A DNA stretch of 64,000 nucleotides, from assembly GCF_028993615.1 (NCBI RefSeq), contig NZ_CP118632.1, positions 186,001 through 250,000 on the forward strand, given 5' to 3'. The position numbers were made by a program, and so were the translations under genes. Shown here piece by piece: positions 36,158 through 45,913 of the stretch. The notes under the pieces are model-generated. The model did not search any database, was not told the DNA's origin, and saw only the letters and a program-made list of their open reading frames with translations. Within the stretch, counting starts at the first letter, position 1. Every line of letters begins with the position of its first letter. Source of the DNA: Herbaspirillum sp. WKF16 (lineage in GTDB: Bacteria; Pseudomonadota; Gammaproteobacteria; Burkholderiales; Burkholderiaceae_D).

Positions 36158-39100
36158 ATGACCACCGCCGCTCCCTCCGCACCCACTTCCCCCGCCGGTT
36201 TGCCGTTCGGCGATTTCCATGCTGAAGTCATGCACGCGCCCGCCGCGCTGCGCGCCGCCATCACCGCCGCCTATCGCCGCGACGAACCGGACGCCGTGCA
36301 ATGGCTGCTGGGACAGGTCGGCAACGCTCCCTCCTGGCAGGAGCAGACCCAGGCGCTGGCCGGCAAGCTGGTGCGGCAAGTGCGCGAGAAGCGCACCCGC
36401 TCCTCGGGCGTGGATGCGCTGATGCATGAATTCTCGCTGTCCTCGGAAGAAGGCGTGGCGCTGATGTGCCTGGCCGAAGCGTTGCTGCGCATTCCCGACC
36501 GCCAGACCGCGGATCGCCTGATCGCAGACAAGATCAGCCGCGGCGACTGGCGCAAGCACCTGGGCGAGTCGCCGTCGTTGTTCGTCAATGCCGCCACCTG
36601 GGGCCTGCTGATCACCGGCAAGCTGGTCTCGACCAGCAGCGAAAGCAGCCTGGGCTCGGCCATCACGCGCCTGATCGGGCGCGGCGGCGAGCCGCTGATC
36701 CGCAAGGGAGTGGACCTGGCCATGCGCATGCTGGGCAACCAGTTCGTGACCGGCCAGACCATCGCCGAAGCGCTCGACAACAGCCGCGAGAACGAGAAGC
36801 GCGGCTATCGCTATTCCTACGACATGCTGGGCGAGGCGGCGCTGACCATGCACGACGCCGACGCCTACTACCAATCGTATGAAGACGCGATCCACGCCAT
36901 CGGGCGCGCTTCCAACGGCCGTGGCATCAAGGACGGCCCGGGCATCTCGGTCAAGCTGTCGGCGCTGCACCCGCGCTATTCGCGCGCCCAGCAGTCGCGC
37001 GTGATGAGCGAGCTGCTGCCGCGCCTGAAGAAGCTGCTGCTGCTGGCCAAGCAATACGACATCGGCCTGAACATCGACGCCGAGGAAGCCGACCGCCTGG
37101 AGCTGTCGCTGGACATGATGGAAGTGCTGGCGGCCGATCCCGACCTGGCCGGCTTCGACGGCATCGGCTTCGTGGTGCAGGGTTACCAGAAGCGCTGCCC
37201 CTTCGTGATCGACTACCTGGTCGACCTGGCCCGCCGCAACAAGCGTCGCCTGATGATCCGCCTGGTCAAGGGCGCCTACTGGGACAGCGAGATCAAGCGC
37301 GCCCAGGTGGATGGCCTGGAGGGCTATCCGGTCTACACCCGCAAGGTGCATACCGACTTGTCCTACCTGACCTGCGCGCAGAAGCTGCTGGCCGCCACCG
37401 ACGTCATCTACCCGCAGTTCGCCACCCACAACGCGGCAACGCTGGCGGCGATCTGGCACTGGGCCAAGCTGCACAACGTGGACGACTACGAATTCCAGTG
37501 CCTGCACGGCATGGGCGAGACCCTGTACGACCAGGTGGTGGGCCAGGAGAATCTCGGCAAGGCTTGCCGCGTGTACGCACCGGTCGGCTCGCACCAGACG
37601 CTGCTGGCGTATCTGGTGCGCCGCCTGCTGGAGAACGGCGCCAACTCCTCGTTCGTGAACCAGATCGTCGACGCCGAGGTGCCGCTGGAGCGCCTGGTCG
37701 CCGACCCCATCGAGACCGTGCGCGCCCAGGGCGGCCTGCCGCATCCGGCCATCGCGCTGCCGCAGCGCCTGTACGGCCAGGAACGCAAGAATTCATCAGG
37801 CATCGACCTCTCCAACGAAGACCGCCTGCGCCAGCTGGACCAGCTGTTCGGCCGCATGGTGGAACGCCAGTGGCAAGCCGCGCCGCTGATCGCCGGCCCG
37901 GTCGTCGCGGATGCGGCGCAGGCCGTGCTGAACCCGGCCGACCGTCGCGAGACCGTGGGCCGGGTGATCGAGGCCGCGCTGCCCGACGTCGAGACCGCGC
38001 TGGCCGCCGCCGCCGACTTCGCGCCGCAATGGCAAGCCACGCCGGCCGACGAGCGCGCCCGCATGCTGGAGCGCGCGGCCGACCTCCTGGAAGACAACAT
38101 CGCCGAGCTGATGGCGCTGGCCGTGCGCGAAGCCGGCAAGTCGCTGCCCAACGCCATCGCCGAGGTGCGCGAGGCGGTCGACTTCCTGCGCTACTACGCC
38201 ATCGCCTCGCGCCATGACGGCAACGCGCTGGCCTATGGCCCCGTGGTGTGCATCAGTCCGTGGAACTTCCCGCTGGCGATCTTCGTGGGCGAAGTCAGCG
38301 CCGCGCTGGCCGCCGGCAATACGGTGCTGGCCAAGCCGGCCGAGCAGACCGCGCTGATCGCCCATCGCGCCGTGCAATTGCTGCACGAGGCCGGCGTGCC
38401 GCGCGCCGCGCTGCAACTGTTGCCGGGCCGCGGCGAGACCGTCGGCGCCGCGCTGACCTCGGACGAGCGCGTCAAGGGCGTGATCTTCACCGGCTCCACC
38501 GAGGTGGCGCAGCTGATCAACCGTACCCTCGCCAAGCGCAATCACGGAGAGAACGGCGAGCACGGCGAAGTGCCGCTGATCGCCGAGACCGGCGGCCAGA
38601 ACGCGCTGATCGTCGACTCCAGCGCCCTGGCCGAGCAGGTGGTGGTGGACGTGCTCTCGTCCGCCTTCGACAGCGCCGGCCAGCGCTGCTCGGCGCTGCG
38701 CGTGCTGTGCCTGCAGGAAGACATCGCCGAGCGCACCCTGGACATGCTCCGGGGCGCCATGGCCGAACTGCGCGTGGGCCGTCCGGATCGCCTGTCCACC
38801 GACATCGGCCCGGTGATCGACGCCGAGGCGCGCCAGAACCTGCTGGGCCACATCGAACGCATGCGCGCCGGCGCCAAGTCGGTGCACCAGCTGGCACTGG
38901 GGCCTGAGTGCGAGCACGGCACCTTCGTGCCGCCCACGGTGATCGAGATCAACGACCTCTCGCAGCTGCAGCGCGAGGTGTTCGGTCCGGTGCTGCACGT
39001 GCTGCGCTACCGCCGCGAACAGCTGCCGCAGCTGGTCGACGCGATCAACGCTACCGGCTACGGCCTGACGCTGGGCGTGCACTCGCGCATCGATGAGACC

Positions 39101-39850
39101 ATCGACTTCGTGGCGCAGCGCGCGCACGTGGGCAATATCTACGTCAACCGCAATATCGTCGGCGCCGTGGTGGGCGTGCAGCCCTTCGGCGGCGAGGGCA
39201 AGTCGGGCACCGGTCCCAAGGCCGGCGGCCCGCTCTATCTGAAGCGCCTGCAGCGCAATCCGCAACTGCTGGGCGAGCTTGCCCGCGCGCAGCCGGCCGC
39301 CGGCGCTCCGGCCAATGCCTTGCTGGAGAGCCTGCTGCAATGGGCGCAGACCCACGGCCATGAGCGCCTGGCCGCGGCCGGCCGCCGCTATCACGGCGAC
39401 AGCCTGCTGCAGCGCAGCCTGCTTCTGCCCGGTCCGACCGGCGAGCGCAACACCCTGGCTTTCGCTGCGCGCGGCCTGGTGCTGTGCGTGGCCGGCAGCG
39501 TCGGCGCGCTGTTCAACCAGTTGGCGGCGGCGTTCGCGACCGGCAACAGCGTGCTGGTGGATGCCGCCACCGCGGCCTTCATCCCGGCCGGCTTGCCGCC
39601 GCAGGTGCGCGCGGCGATCCGCCAGGCTGCGCAGCTGGAGCGCGAGCCCTTGCAGGCGGCGCTGGTGGACAGCCATCTGGCGCTGGAGTGGCGGGCGCGG
39701 CTGGCGGCGCGGGAAGGCGCGCTGGTGCCGATGGTGGTGTGCAGCGAGGACGTTGTCATCCCGCTTTGGCGACTGGTGGCGGAGCGCGCCCTGTGCGTCA
39801 ACACCACGGCGGCGGGGGGCAATGCCAGCCTGATGACGATCTCGGTGTAA
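36158..39850 (+). CDS. putA: Bifunctional proline dehydrogenase / L-glutamate gamma-semialdehyde dehydrogenase
   Basis: Oxidises proline to glutamate in two channelled steps, FAD then NAD dependent; 1230 residues. Order of domains: arm and alpha domain (about 15-150), proline dehydrogenase barrel (about 190-550; RLVKGAYWDSEIKRAQ), aldehyde dehydrogenase (about 610-1060; catalytic Cys844 in SAGQRCSALRV), and a C-terminal ALDH-superfamily-like domain. The N-terminus lacks the ribbon-helix-helix DNA-binding domain of E. coli-type trifunctional PutA, so it cannot repress itself by that route and needs another regulator. Lrp-like sites lie upstream. Confidence 0.97.
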   Translation: MTTAAPSAPTSPAGLPFGDFHAEVMHAPAALRAAITAAYRRDEPDAVQWLLGQVGNAPSWQEQTQALAGKLVRQVREKRTRSSGVDALMHEFSLSSEEGVALMCLAEALLRIPDRQTADRLIADKISRGDWRKHLGESPSLFVNAATWGLLITGKLVSTSSESSLGSAITRLIGRGGEPLIRKGVDLAMRMLGNQFVTGQTIAEALDNSRENEKRGYRYSYDMLGEAALTMHDADAYYQSYEDAIHAIGRASNGRGIKDGPGISVKLSALHPRYSRAQQSRVMSELLPRLKKLLLLAKQYDIGLNIDAEEADRLELSLDMMEVLAADPDLAGFDGIGFVVQGYQKRCPFVIDYLVDLARRNKRRLMIRLVKGAYWDSEIKRAQVDGLEGYPVYTRKVHTDLSYLTCAQKLLAATDVIYPQFATHNAATLAAIWHWAKLHNVDDYEFQCLHGMGETLYDQVVGQENLGKACRVYAPVGSHQTLLAYLVRRLLENGANSSFVNQIVDAEVPLERLVADPIETVRAQGGLPHPAIALPQRLYGQERKNSSGIDLSNEDRLRQLDQLFGRMVERQWQAAPLIAGPVVADAAQAVLNPADRRETVGRVIEAALPDVETALAAAADFAPQWQATPADERARMLERAADLLEDNIAELMALAVREAGKSLPNAIAEVREAVDFLRYYAIASRHDGNALAYGPVVCISPWNFPLAIFVGEVSAALAAGNTVLAKPAEQTALIAHRAVQLLHEAGVPRAALQLLPGRGETVGAALTSDERVKGVIFTGSTEVAQLINRTLAKRNHGENGEHGEVPLIAETGGQNALIVDSSALAEQVVVDVLSSAFDSAGQRCSALRVLCLQEDIAERTLDMLRGAMAELRVGRPDRLSTDIGPVIDAEARQNLLGHIERMRAGAKSVHQLALGPECEHGTFVPPTVIEINDLSQLQREVFGPVLHVLRYRREQLPQLVDAINATGYGLTLGVHSRIDETIDFVAQRAHVGNIYVNRNIVGAVVGVQPFGGEGKSGTGPKAGGPLYLKRLQRNPQLLGELARAQPAAGAPANALLESLLQWAQTHGHERLAAAGRRYHGDSLLQRSLLLPGPTGERNTLAFAARGLVLCVAGSVGALFNQLAAAFATGNSVLVDAATAAFIPAGLPPQVRAAIRQAAQLEREPLQAALVDSHLALEWRARLAAREGALVPMVVCSEDVVIPLWRLVAERALCVNTTAAGGNASLMTISV

Positions 39851-39871
39851 TCGTCATCCTTGCTGTTCGAG

Positions 39872-39898
39872 ACGGGCGCCTTGGCGCCCGTTTTCTTT
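39872..39898 (+). terminator. Intrinsic terminator after putA
   Basis: ACGGGCGCC and GGCGCCCGT form the stem, followed by TTTTCTTTT. Confidence 0.85.
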
Positions 39899-40029
39899 TG
39901 TGCTCCCTTGCCTGCGGGGGCAACGGCTGTCGGGACGCGTCGTCCGTGGCTTTTCGCAGAACGCCGCCAAGGCCGCTTGGCCGCGCTTGACCGCGCCGGA
40001 CGTAAAATACCCTCCGGCAATGGCCGCGC

Positions 40030-40057
40030 CTTGCAATCCGCCCGAGCAACCCCATCT
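40030..40057 (+). promoter_or_regulatory. Sigma-32 (heat-shock) promoter of hslVU
   Basis: CTTGCAA (40030-40036), 13-base spacer, then CCCCATCT (40050-40057). The -10 equals the enterobacterial RpoH consensus CCCCATNT and the -35 differs by one base from CTTGAAA. It ends 93 bases before hslV, itself a classic heat-shock gene. Confidence 0.8.
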
Positions 40058-40150
40058 CGACAAAACGCGGGCAGGCAGGCGCGGCTCTCCCGGCCGGCGC
40101 AAGCGCCGCCCGCAGGCAGGACACAACGCACATATTGAACAGAGGCAAGC

Positions 40151-40687
40151 ATGGAACAATTTCACGGCACCACCATCCTTTCCGTCCGTCGCGGCAACCA
40201 GGTCGCGCTGGGCGGCGACGGTCAGGTGACGCTCGGCAATATCGTCATGAAGGGCACCGCGCGCAAGGTGCGCAAGCTCTACCACGGCAAGGTCCTAGTC
40301 GGTTTCGCCGGCGGCACCGCGGATGCCTTCACGCTGCTCGACCTGTTCGAGGCCAAGCTGGAGAAGCACCAGGGCAACCTGATGCGCGCCTCCGTCGAGC
40401 TGGCCAAGGACTGGCGCACCGACCGCATGCTGCGCCGCCTGGAGGCGATGCTGCTGTGCGCCGACAAGGACGTCACCCTGGTCATCACCGGCAACGGCGA
40501 CGTGCTGGAGCCCAACGACGGCATCGGCGCCATCGGCTCGGGCGGCAGCTACGCGCAGTCGGCCGCCAAGGCCCTGCAGGAGAACACCGACCTGTCGCCC
40601 GCCGAGGTCGTCAAGAAATCGCTGACCATCGCCGGCGAGCTGTGCATCTACACCAACCTGAACCACATCATCGAGACGCTGGAGTAA
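40151..40687 (+). CDS. hslV: ATP-dependent protease subunit HslV (ClpQ)
   Basis: Proteasome-like threonine protease subunit, 178 residues. The propeptide MEQFHG is followed by the catalytic N-terminal Thr (T7 in TTILSVRR). [13 protein letters not shown] and the [14 protein letters not shown] loop are conserved. It works with HslU as a stress-induced AAA+ protease. Confidence 0.98.
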   Translation: MEQFHGTTILSVRRGNQVALGGDGQVTLGNIVMKGTARKVRKLYHGKVLVGFAGGTADAFTLLDLFEAKLEKHQGNLMRASVELAKDWRTDRMLRRLEAMLLCADKDVTLVITGNGDVLEPNDGIGAIGSGGSYAQSAAKALQENTDLSPAEVVKKSLTIAGELCIYTNLNHIIETLE

Positions 40688-40700
40688 GTGGTGAGAGCTT

Positions 40701-40748
40701 GAGCCGGGCGACCCGACATCGGAACCCGGCTCTTTTTTATCCCTCCGG
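40701..40748 (+). terminator. Intrinsic terminator between hslV and hslU
   Basis: GAGCCGGG (40701-40708) pairs with CCCGGCTC (40735-40742), followed by six T residues. Only about 30 bases remain before hslU, so it probably tunes the V:U ratio by partial termination. Confidence 0.8.
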
Positions 40749-40780
40749 CCGCAACCTCAAAAGAACACTGGAACACTGCC

Positions 40781-42136
<1,356 letters not shown>

Positions 42137-42174
42137 GCCAGGCGCCGGCGCCGCCGGGTTGTCTCCGGCGCAAA

Positions 42175-42214
42175 GAAAAAACCTCCGCGGGATTGCTCCC
42201 GCGGAGGTTTTTTT
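42175..42214. terminator. Bidirectional terminator between hslU and the siderophore receptor
   Basis: ACCTCCGCGGGA (42181-42192) pairs perfectly with TCCCGCGGAGGT (42197-42208), with seven T residues on the right and six A on the left. Confidence 0.95.
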
Positions 42215-42231
42215 ACGGCCTAGGGAAAACG

Positions 42232-44397
42232 TCACATGTGGTAGCGCAGCGTCAGCGCGAAGCTGCGCGGCGCGCCCGGCAGGCTCAGGTTGGGGCTGGA
42301 GCCGTGGCCGGAGATGATGTAGCCGGTGTTGAAGATGTTATTGACGTTGAACTGCAGCTCGTACTTGGCGGTGCGGTAGGCAGCCATGGCGTCGGCGGTC
42401 ACATAACCCGGCAGCAGAACCGTGTTGCCCGGGTTGGCCGCGCGCGCCGCGACGGCATTGGCGCCGCTGCCGACGGTGAAGCCGCTGCCCAGGTCCTTGG
42501 TCACCCACAGGTTGGCGCTGTGCTTGGGCGTCAGGGTGGCGTTCTTGCCCTGGATGGGGACGTTGAGCTGTGTACCTGCTGTGCCGGGCACGTTGGTGGT
42601 GCCGTCGACGGCGATGGAATCGGTGATCTTCGCATCCAGATAGGCGTAGCCGGCCACCACTTTCCAGCCTTGCTTGAGGTCGGCATTGAAGGTCAGTTCG
42701 ATACCGTCGGTACGTTGCTTGCCGACCGGAACGACACGGTTGGTAGTGGGGTCGGTCGTTTTGATGTTGTCACGTTCCAGGCGGAACACCGAGACCGTGG
42801 CACTGGCGCGGTTATCCCAGAAATCATATTTGGCGCCGACTTCCGTGTTGCGAGTGTTTTCCGGCGCCAGGTCGGCGTTGCTGGCGGCCAGCGCGAAGTT
42901 TTCACCTGACGGCTGGAACGATTTGCTCCACGACAGATAGTAGGACTGGGTTTCCGTCGGCTGCCATACCAGGCCGGCGCGCGGGCTGTAGGCGGTGTCC
43001 GTGCGCGCCAGGTTGAACGGGGTGACGACGCCGTTGTTGACATTGATATTGGCCCCGTTGGCCTTTTGCCTGAAGCTGTCGTAGCGCACTCCCAGCAACG
43101 CCTTCCATTGCTCGCTGAAGGCAACGGTGTCTTGCAGGTACGCGCCGAACGTGTCGTAGCTGCCGACCGTGTAATTGCTGGTGAGTACTTGCGCAGGATT
43201 GATCTGGGGCAGGACGGGATTGAAGATCGATACCGTGTTCGATGCCAGGGCCGACGCTTGCAGCGAATTCTTGCTCTGGCGGCCGAATTCGACGCCGTAC
43301 AGAATCTCGTGTTTGGTTTCGCCCAGACGCAGTTTTTGTGTCAGCTCGGATTGGTTGAACCAGCCGTTCTCATCGCGGGCTAGCGAGCCGTGCAGCAGCG
43401 CCATCGTGCCGGCCACTTCATTGACTCGGCCGCTGATATTGGTGCTATTGCGGTTCAGGTGATAGTCGTAATAGCGCAAGCCGTTACGGAACGAGAATTC
43501 ATCGTTGAAGCGATGCGTGAAAGTGGCAGTAGTCGAGGCTACGCGCGACTGCACGAAGTCAGCCTCGCGCGCATTGCGGGCGCCGTAGTAGGTGCCCGGG
43601 TCCACGTTCACCGGACGGCCGCGATAGGCCGGGATGCCGAAGTCCATCACGCGGCGGTCTTCCAGGTAATCGGCCTGCAACAGCAGCTTGGTGTCCGCAG
43701 AGAAGCGCAGCTCGATCGAGGGAGCGATGGCGGTGCGGTCGATGAATTGCTGGGCGCGGAAGCCGTCGCCGCGCTCCACCGCGCCGGTCAGGCGCCACGA
43801 CACCACGCCGTCGCCGGCGCCGCGGCCCAGGTCCAGCTCGGCGCGGCGGCCGGCGGTGCTGTTGGCGGTGAAGCTGACGTCGGAGACGTCGATGCCCGGC
43901 TTCTTGGTCACGCGGTTGATCAGGCCGCCCGAGGAGCCGCGGCCGTACAGCACGGCGGCAGGGCCCTTGATCACTTCCAGCGATTCGACATTGGAGAGGT
44001 CGCGGAAATACAGCGCGTCGTCGCGGAAGCCGTCCACGAACTGGTCGCCGATGGCGGTGAAGCCACGGATGAAGACCTGGTCGCGCTGGCCGTCGCCGGT
44101 CGACAGGCCCAGGCCGGGCACGTTCTTGAGCACGTCCTGGATCGAGGTGGCGTTCTGGTCCTTGATGACCTGCGCCGGCACCACGTTGATGGTCTGCGGG
44201 ATGTCGCGCAGCGGCGCTTCGCTCTTGGTGCCGGACACCGCGGTCGGGGCGACGTAGCTGTCATTGGCGCGCGAGCCGCTGACCTGGACCTGGGGCAGGT
44301 TGTCAGTGCTTTGAGCGAAGACCGGAGAAACGGCGGCGGGGGAAACGGAAAAGGCGGCGATCACAGCCAGGCTGAGCGGCTTGAGGCGGAACTTCAT
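42232..44397 (-). CDS. TonB-dependent siderophore receptor
   Basis: Outer-membrane receptor for ferric siderophores, 721 residues. A signal peptide ends near SPVFAQS. The plug has LRDIPQTINVVPAQVIKDQ, the FhuE/FpvA/FoxA-type signature, and VFIRGFTAIGDQFVDG. The barrel ends with SFALTLRYHM. No siderophore synthesis or TonB genes are adjacent, so it probably imports a xenosiderophore. An imperfect Fur-type palindrome lies 29 bases upstream. Confidence 0.93.
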   Translation of the reverse strand: MKFRLKPLSLAVIAAFSVSPAAVSPVFAQSTDNLPQVQVSGSRANDSYVAPTAVSGTKSEAPLRDIPQTINVVPAQVIKDQNATSIQDVLKNVPGLGLSTGDGQRDQVFIRGFTAIGDQFVDGFRDDALYFRDLSNVESLEVIKGPAAVLYGRGSSGGLINRVTKKPGIDVSDVSFTANSTAGRRAELDLGRGAGDGVVSWRLTGAVERGDGFRAQQFIDRTAIAPSIELRFSADTKLLLQADYLEDRRVMDFGIPAYRGRPVNVDPGTYYGARNAREADFVQSRVASTTATFTHRFNDEFSFRNGLRYYDYHLNRNSTNISGRVNEVAGTMALLHGSLARDENGWFNQSELTQKLRLGETKHEILYGVEFGRQSKNSLQASALASNTVSIFNPVLPQINPAQVLTSNYTVGSYDTFGAYLQDTVAFSEQWKALLGVRYDSFRQKANGANINVNNGVVTPFNLARTDTAYSPRAGLVWQPTETQSYYLSWSKSFQPSGENFALAASNADLAPENTRNTEVGAKYDFWDNRASATVSVFRLERDNIKTTDPTTNRVVPVGKQRTDGIELTFNADLKQGWKVVAGYAYLDAKITDSIAVDGTTNVPGTAGTQLNVPIQGKNATLTPKHSANLWVTKDLGSGFTVGSGANAVAARAANPGNTVLLPGYVTADAMAAYRTAKYELQFNVNNIFNTGYIISGHGSSPNLSLPGAPRSFALTLRYHM

Positions 44398-44425
44398 GAG
44401 GCGGGCTCTCGTTACTATTCTAGTT

Positions 44426-44444
44426 AATAGGAATTGTTTCTATT
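44426..44444 (-). promoter_or_regulatory. Possible Fur box upstream of the siderophore receptor
   Basis: AATAGGAA-TTG-TTTCTATT is an imperfect 19-base inverted repeat in an AT-rich stretch. It matches the Fur consensus only about half-way, so the call depends mainly on position and gene function. Confidence 0.45.
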
Positions 44445-44627
44445 TATATTTAACCACCAAATGTAAATTCATGTAAGGAAAATGACAGGTTTCACCCGGC
44501 CTGTGCGCCGGAACAACAGTGGATCTTGCCGGCAGGAACTGCCGTCGATGAAAGCCGGGGCGGCGCGCAGAGGCGCCTTTCCCCGGGGCATGGGAAAGGG
44601 CGGGGAATTGCGTGGCAGGGGAGGGGA

Positions 44628-45095
44628 TTAGTGCAGGCGAATCGCGTGTGGATCGTCTTCGCCGCCGTCGGGGCCGGCTTCGCCGAACGAGAACAGCTGG
44701 AAGCTGCCGCCGTCTTCATCGGCGCCGTACTGGTAGCTGTTGCCCCAGGCGTCGCGCGGCAGGCGCTCGACGTAGCCGCCGGTCTGCCAGTTATTGGCGG
44801 CCGGGCCGCGCGCCGGCTTGATCACCAGCGCCTGCAATCCCTGCTGGGTGCTGGGATAGCGGCCGTTGTCGCGGCGGTATTGCTCCAGGCCCGCGGCGAT
44901 GGCGCGCAGGTCGGTTTCGACGGCGCGGGTCTGCGGGCTGTGATCGTGGCTGATGCGCGCAACCAGCTGCGGCAGGCCGAGCGCGGCGATCACCGCCAGC
45001 GCCGCCAGCACGATGATCCAGCGCAGGCGCGCCAAGCCGCGTTGCAGGAACAGGAAGGCGGGGTGACGCCTGGAGGGCAAGAGGGAACGGCGCAT
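44628..45095 (-). CDS. GspG-like pseudopilin-related protein lacking a prepilin cleavage motif
   Basis: 155 residues from the ATG at 45095. The C-terminal two-thirds match type II secretion major pseudopilin GspG: DLRAIAAGLEQYRRDNGRYPST, QGLQAL, GGYVERLPRDAWGNSYQYG and a Ca-site-like ending. The N-terminus should contain G-FTLIE for prepilin peptidase, but instead reads HPAFLFLQRGLARLRWIIVL. The protein may stay anchored by its hydrophobic segment (about residues 28-50). No other gsp genes are nearby. The basic fold call is firm; the function is not. Confidence 0.8.
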   Translation of the reverse strand: MRRSLLPSRRHPAFLFLQRGLARLRWIIVLAALAVIAALGLPQLVARISHDHSPQTRAVETDLRAIAAGLEQYRRDNGRYPSTQQGLQALVIKPARGPAANNWQTGGYVERLPRDAWGNSYQYGADEDGGSFQLFSFGEAGPDGGEDDPHAIRLH

Positions 45096-45234
45096 GGGTG
45101 CTGCTGGCTTCAAATCGGCTGGTGAAAGTGGAAACACGCAAGTATAAGCGCCGCGCCGCTCAAAAAGCGACACGCGCCGCGGCAGGCCGGCAGTGCGCCG
45201 GCGCGGCGGATTGCGGACACGGGGCGAGCCCGGT

Positions 45235-45567
45235 TCAGGGCTGCAGGGTGACCTGCACGCCGCTCTGGCCGCTGACGATGTCCGACAGCGCCGCGTACAG
45301 CTCGGAGCCGTCGCGGGTGTTGCGCCAGCGCTGGCCGTCGTACTTGTAGTGGAAGCCGCCCGAGCGCGCCGCCACCCACATCTCCTGCATCGGCGCCTGG
45401 CTGTTGATGATGATCTTGGCGCCGTTGTTCACGCATTCGATCTCCAGGACATTGCCGCTGCGGCTGCACTCGACATCCAGGTCGCCTTCGTCGCAGGCCT
45501 TTTCAAGCACGCCTTCGATGGCGGCCAGCGTGGCGTCGGCCAGGTCCAGGAATTCCGATTCCGTCAT
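45235..45567 (-). CDS. cyaY: Iron donor protein CyaY (frataxin)
   Basis: Bacterial frataxin, 110 residues, which regulates iron-sulfur cluster assembly. The acidic ridge MTESEFLDLADATLAAIE and EKACDEGDLDVE, and the sheet motifs IIINSQAPMQEMWVAA and GGFHYKYDGQRWRNTRDG, are conserved. The start ATG at 45567 is preferred over one four codons upstream. It is divergent from lptM, the standard betaproteobacterial order cyaY / lptM-lysA. Confidence 0.97.
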   Translation of the reverse strand: MTESEFLDLADATLAAIEGVLEKACDEGDLDVECSRSGNVLEIECVNNGAKIIINSQAPMQEMWVAARSGGFHYKYDGQRWRNTRDGSELYAALSDIVSGQSGVQVTLQP

Positions 45568-45616
45568 GCTAAACTCCAAGTCATTCTAAGATTTCATCGC
45601 AATCCGCCATTTTATC

Positions 45617-45847
45617 GTGAAGTCACATATTTCTCCCGCCCGCCTCGCCGTTCTCCTGGCCACCGCCGCGCCGCTGTTGATGCTGGCCGGTTGCGGCCAG
45701 AAGGGGCCGCTCTACATGCCCAGGGTCCCTCCCGATCCGCTGGCGCAGACCGCGCCCAAACCGGCGACGTCCAAATCCGACGCCGCCGGCGTTGCCGCAT
45801 CCGATGCGGGAGCAACCCAGTCCAAACCGGCCGCCGGCGACAAATAA
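45617..45847 (+). CDS. lptM: Small lipoprotein LptM (YifL family)
   Basis: 76-residue lipoprotein with a GTG start. The lipobox LMLAGCGQKGPLYMP is diagnostic: the QKGPLY motif after the Cys is the LptM family signature. LptM assists assembly of the LptD-LptE LPS translocon. The tail is low-complexity Ala/Lys/Ser. It sits between cyaY and lysA as in many proteobacteria, and lysA follows after 66 bases. Confidence 0.93.
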   Translation: MKSHISPARLAVLLATAAPLLMLAGCGQKGPLYMPRVPPDPLAQTAPKPATSKSDAAGVAASDAGATQSKPAAGDK

Positions 45848-45913
45848 GCGCTTCCAGCCGGCCTGGACCTGACAGGCCGTGCACCGACCAACGATCTTGC
45901 AACGTCGACTTCC

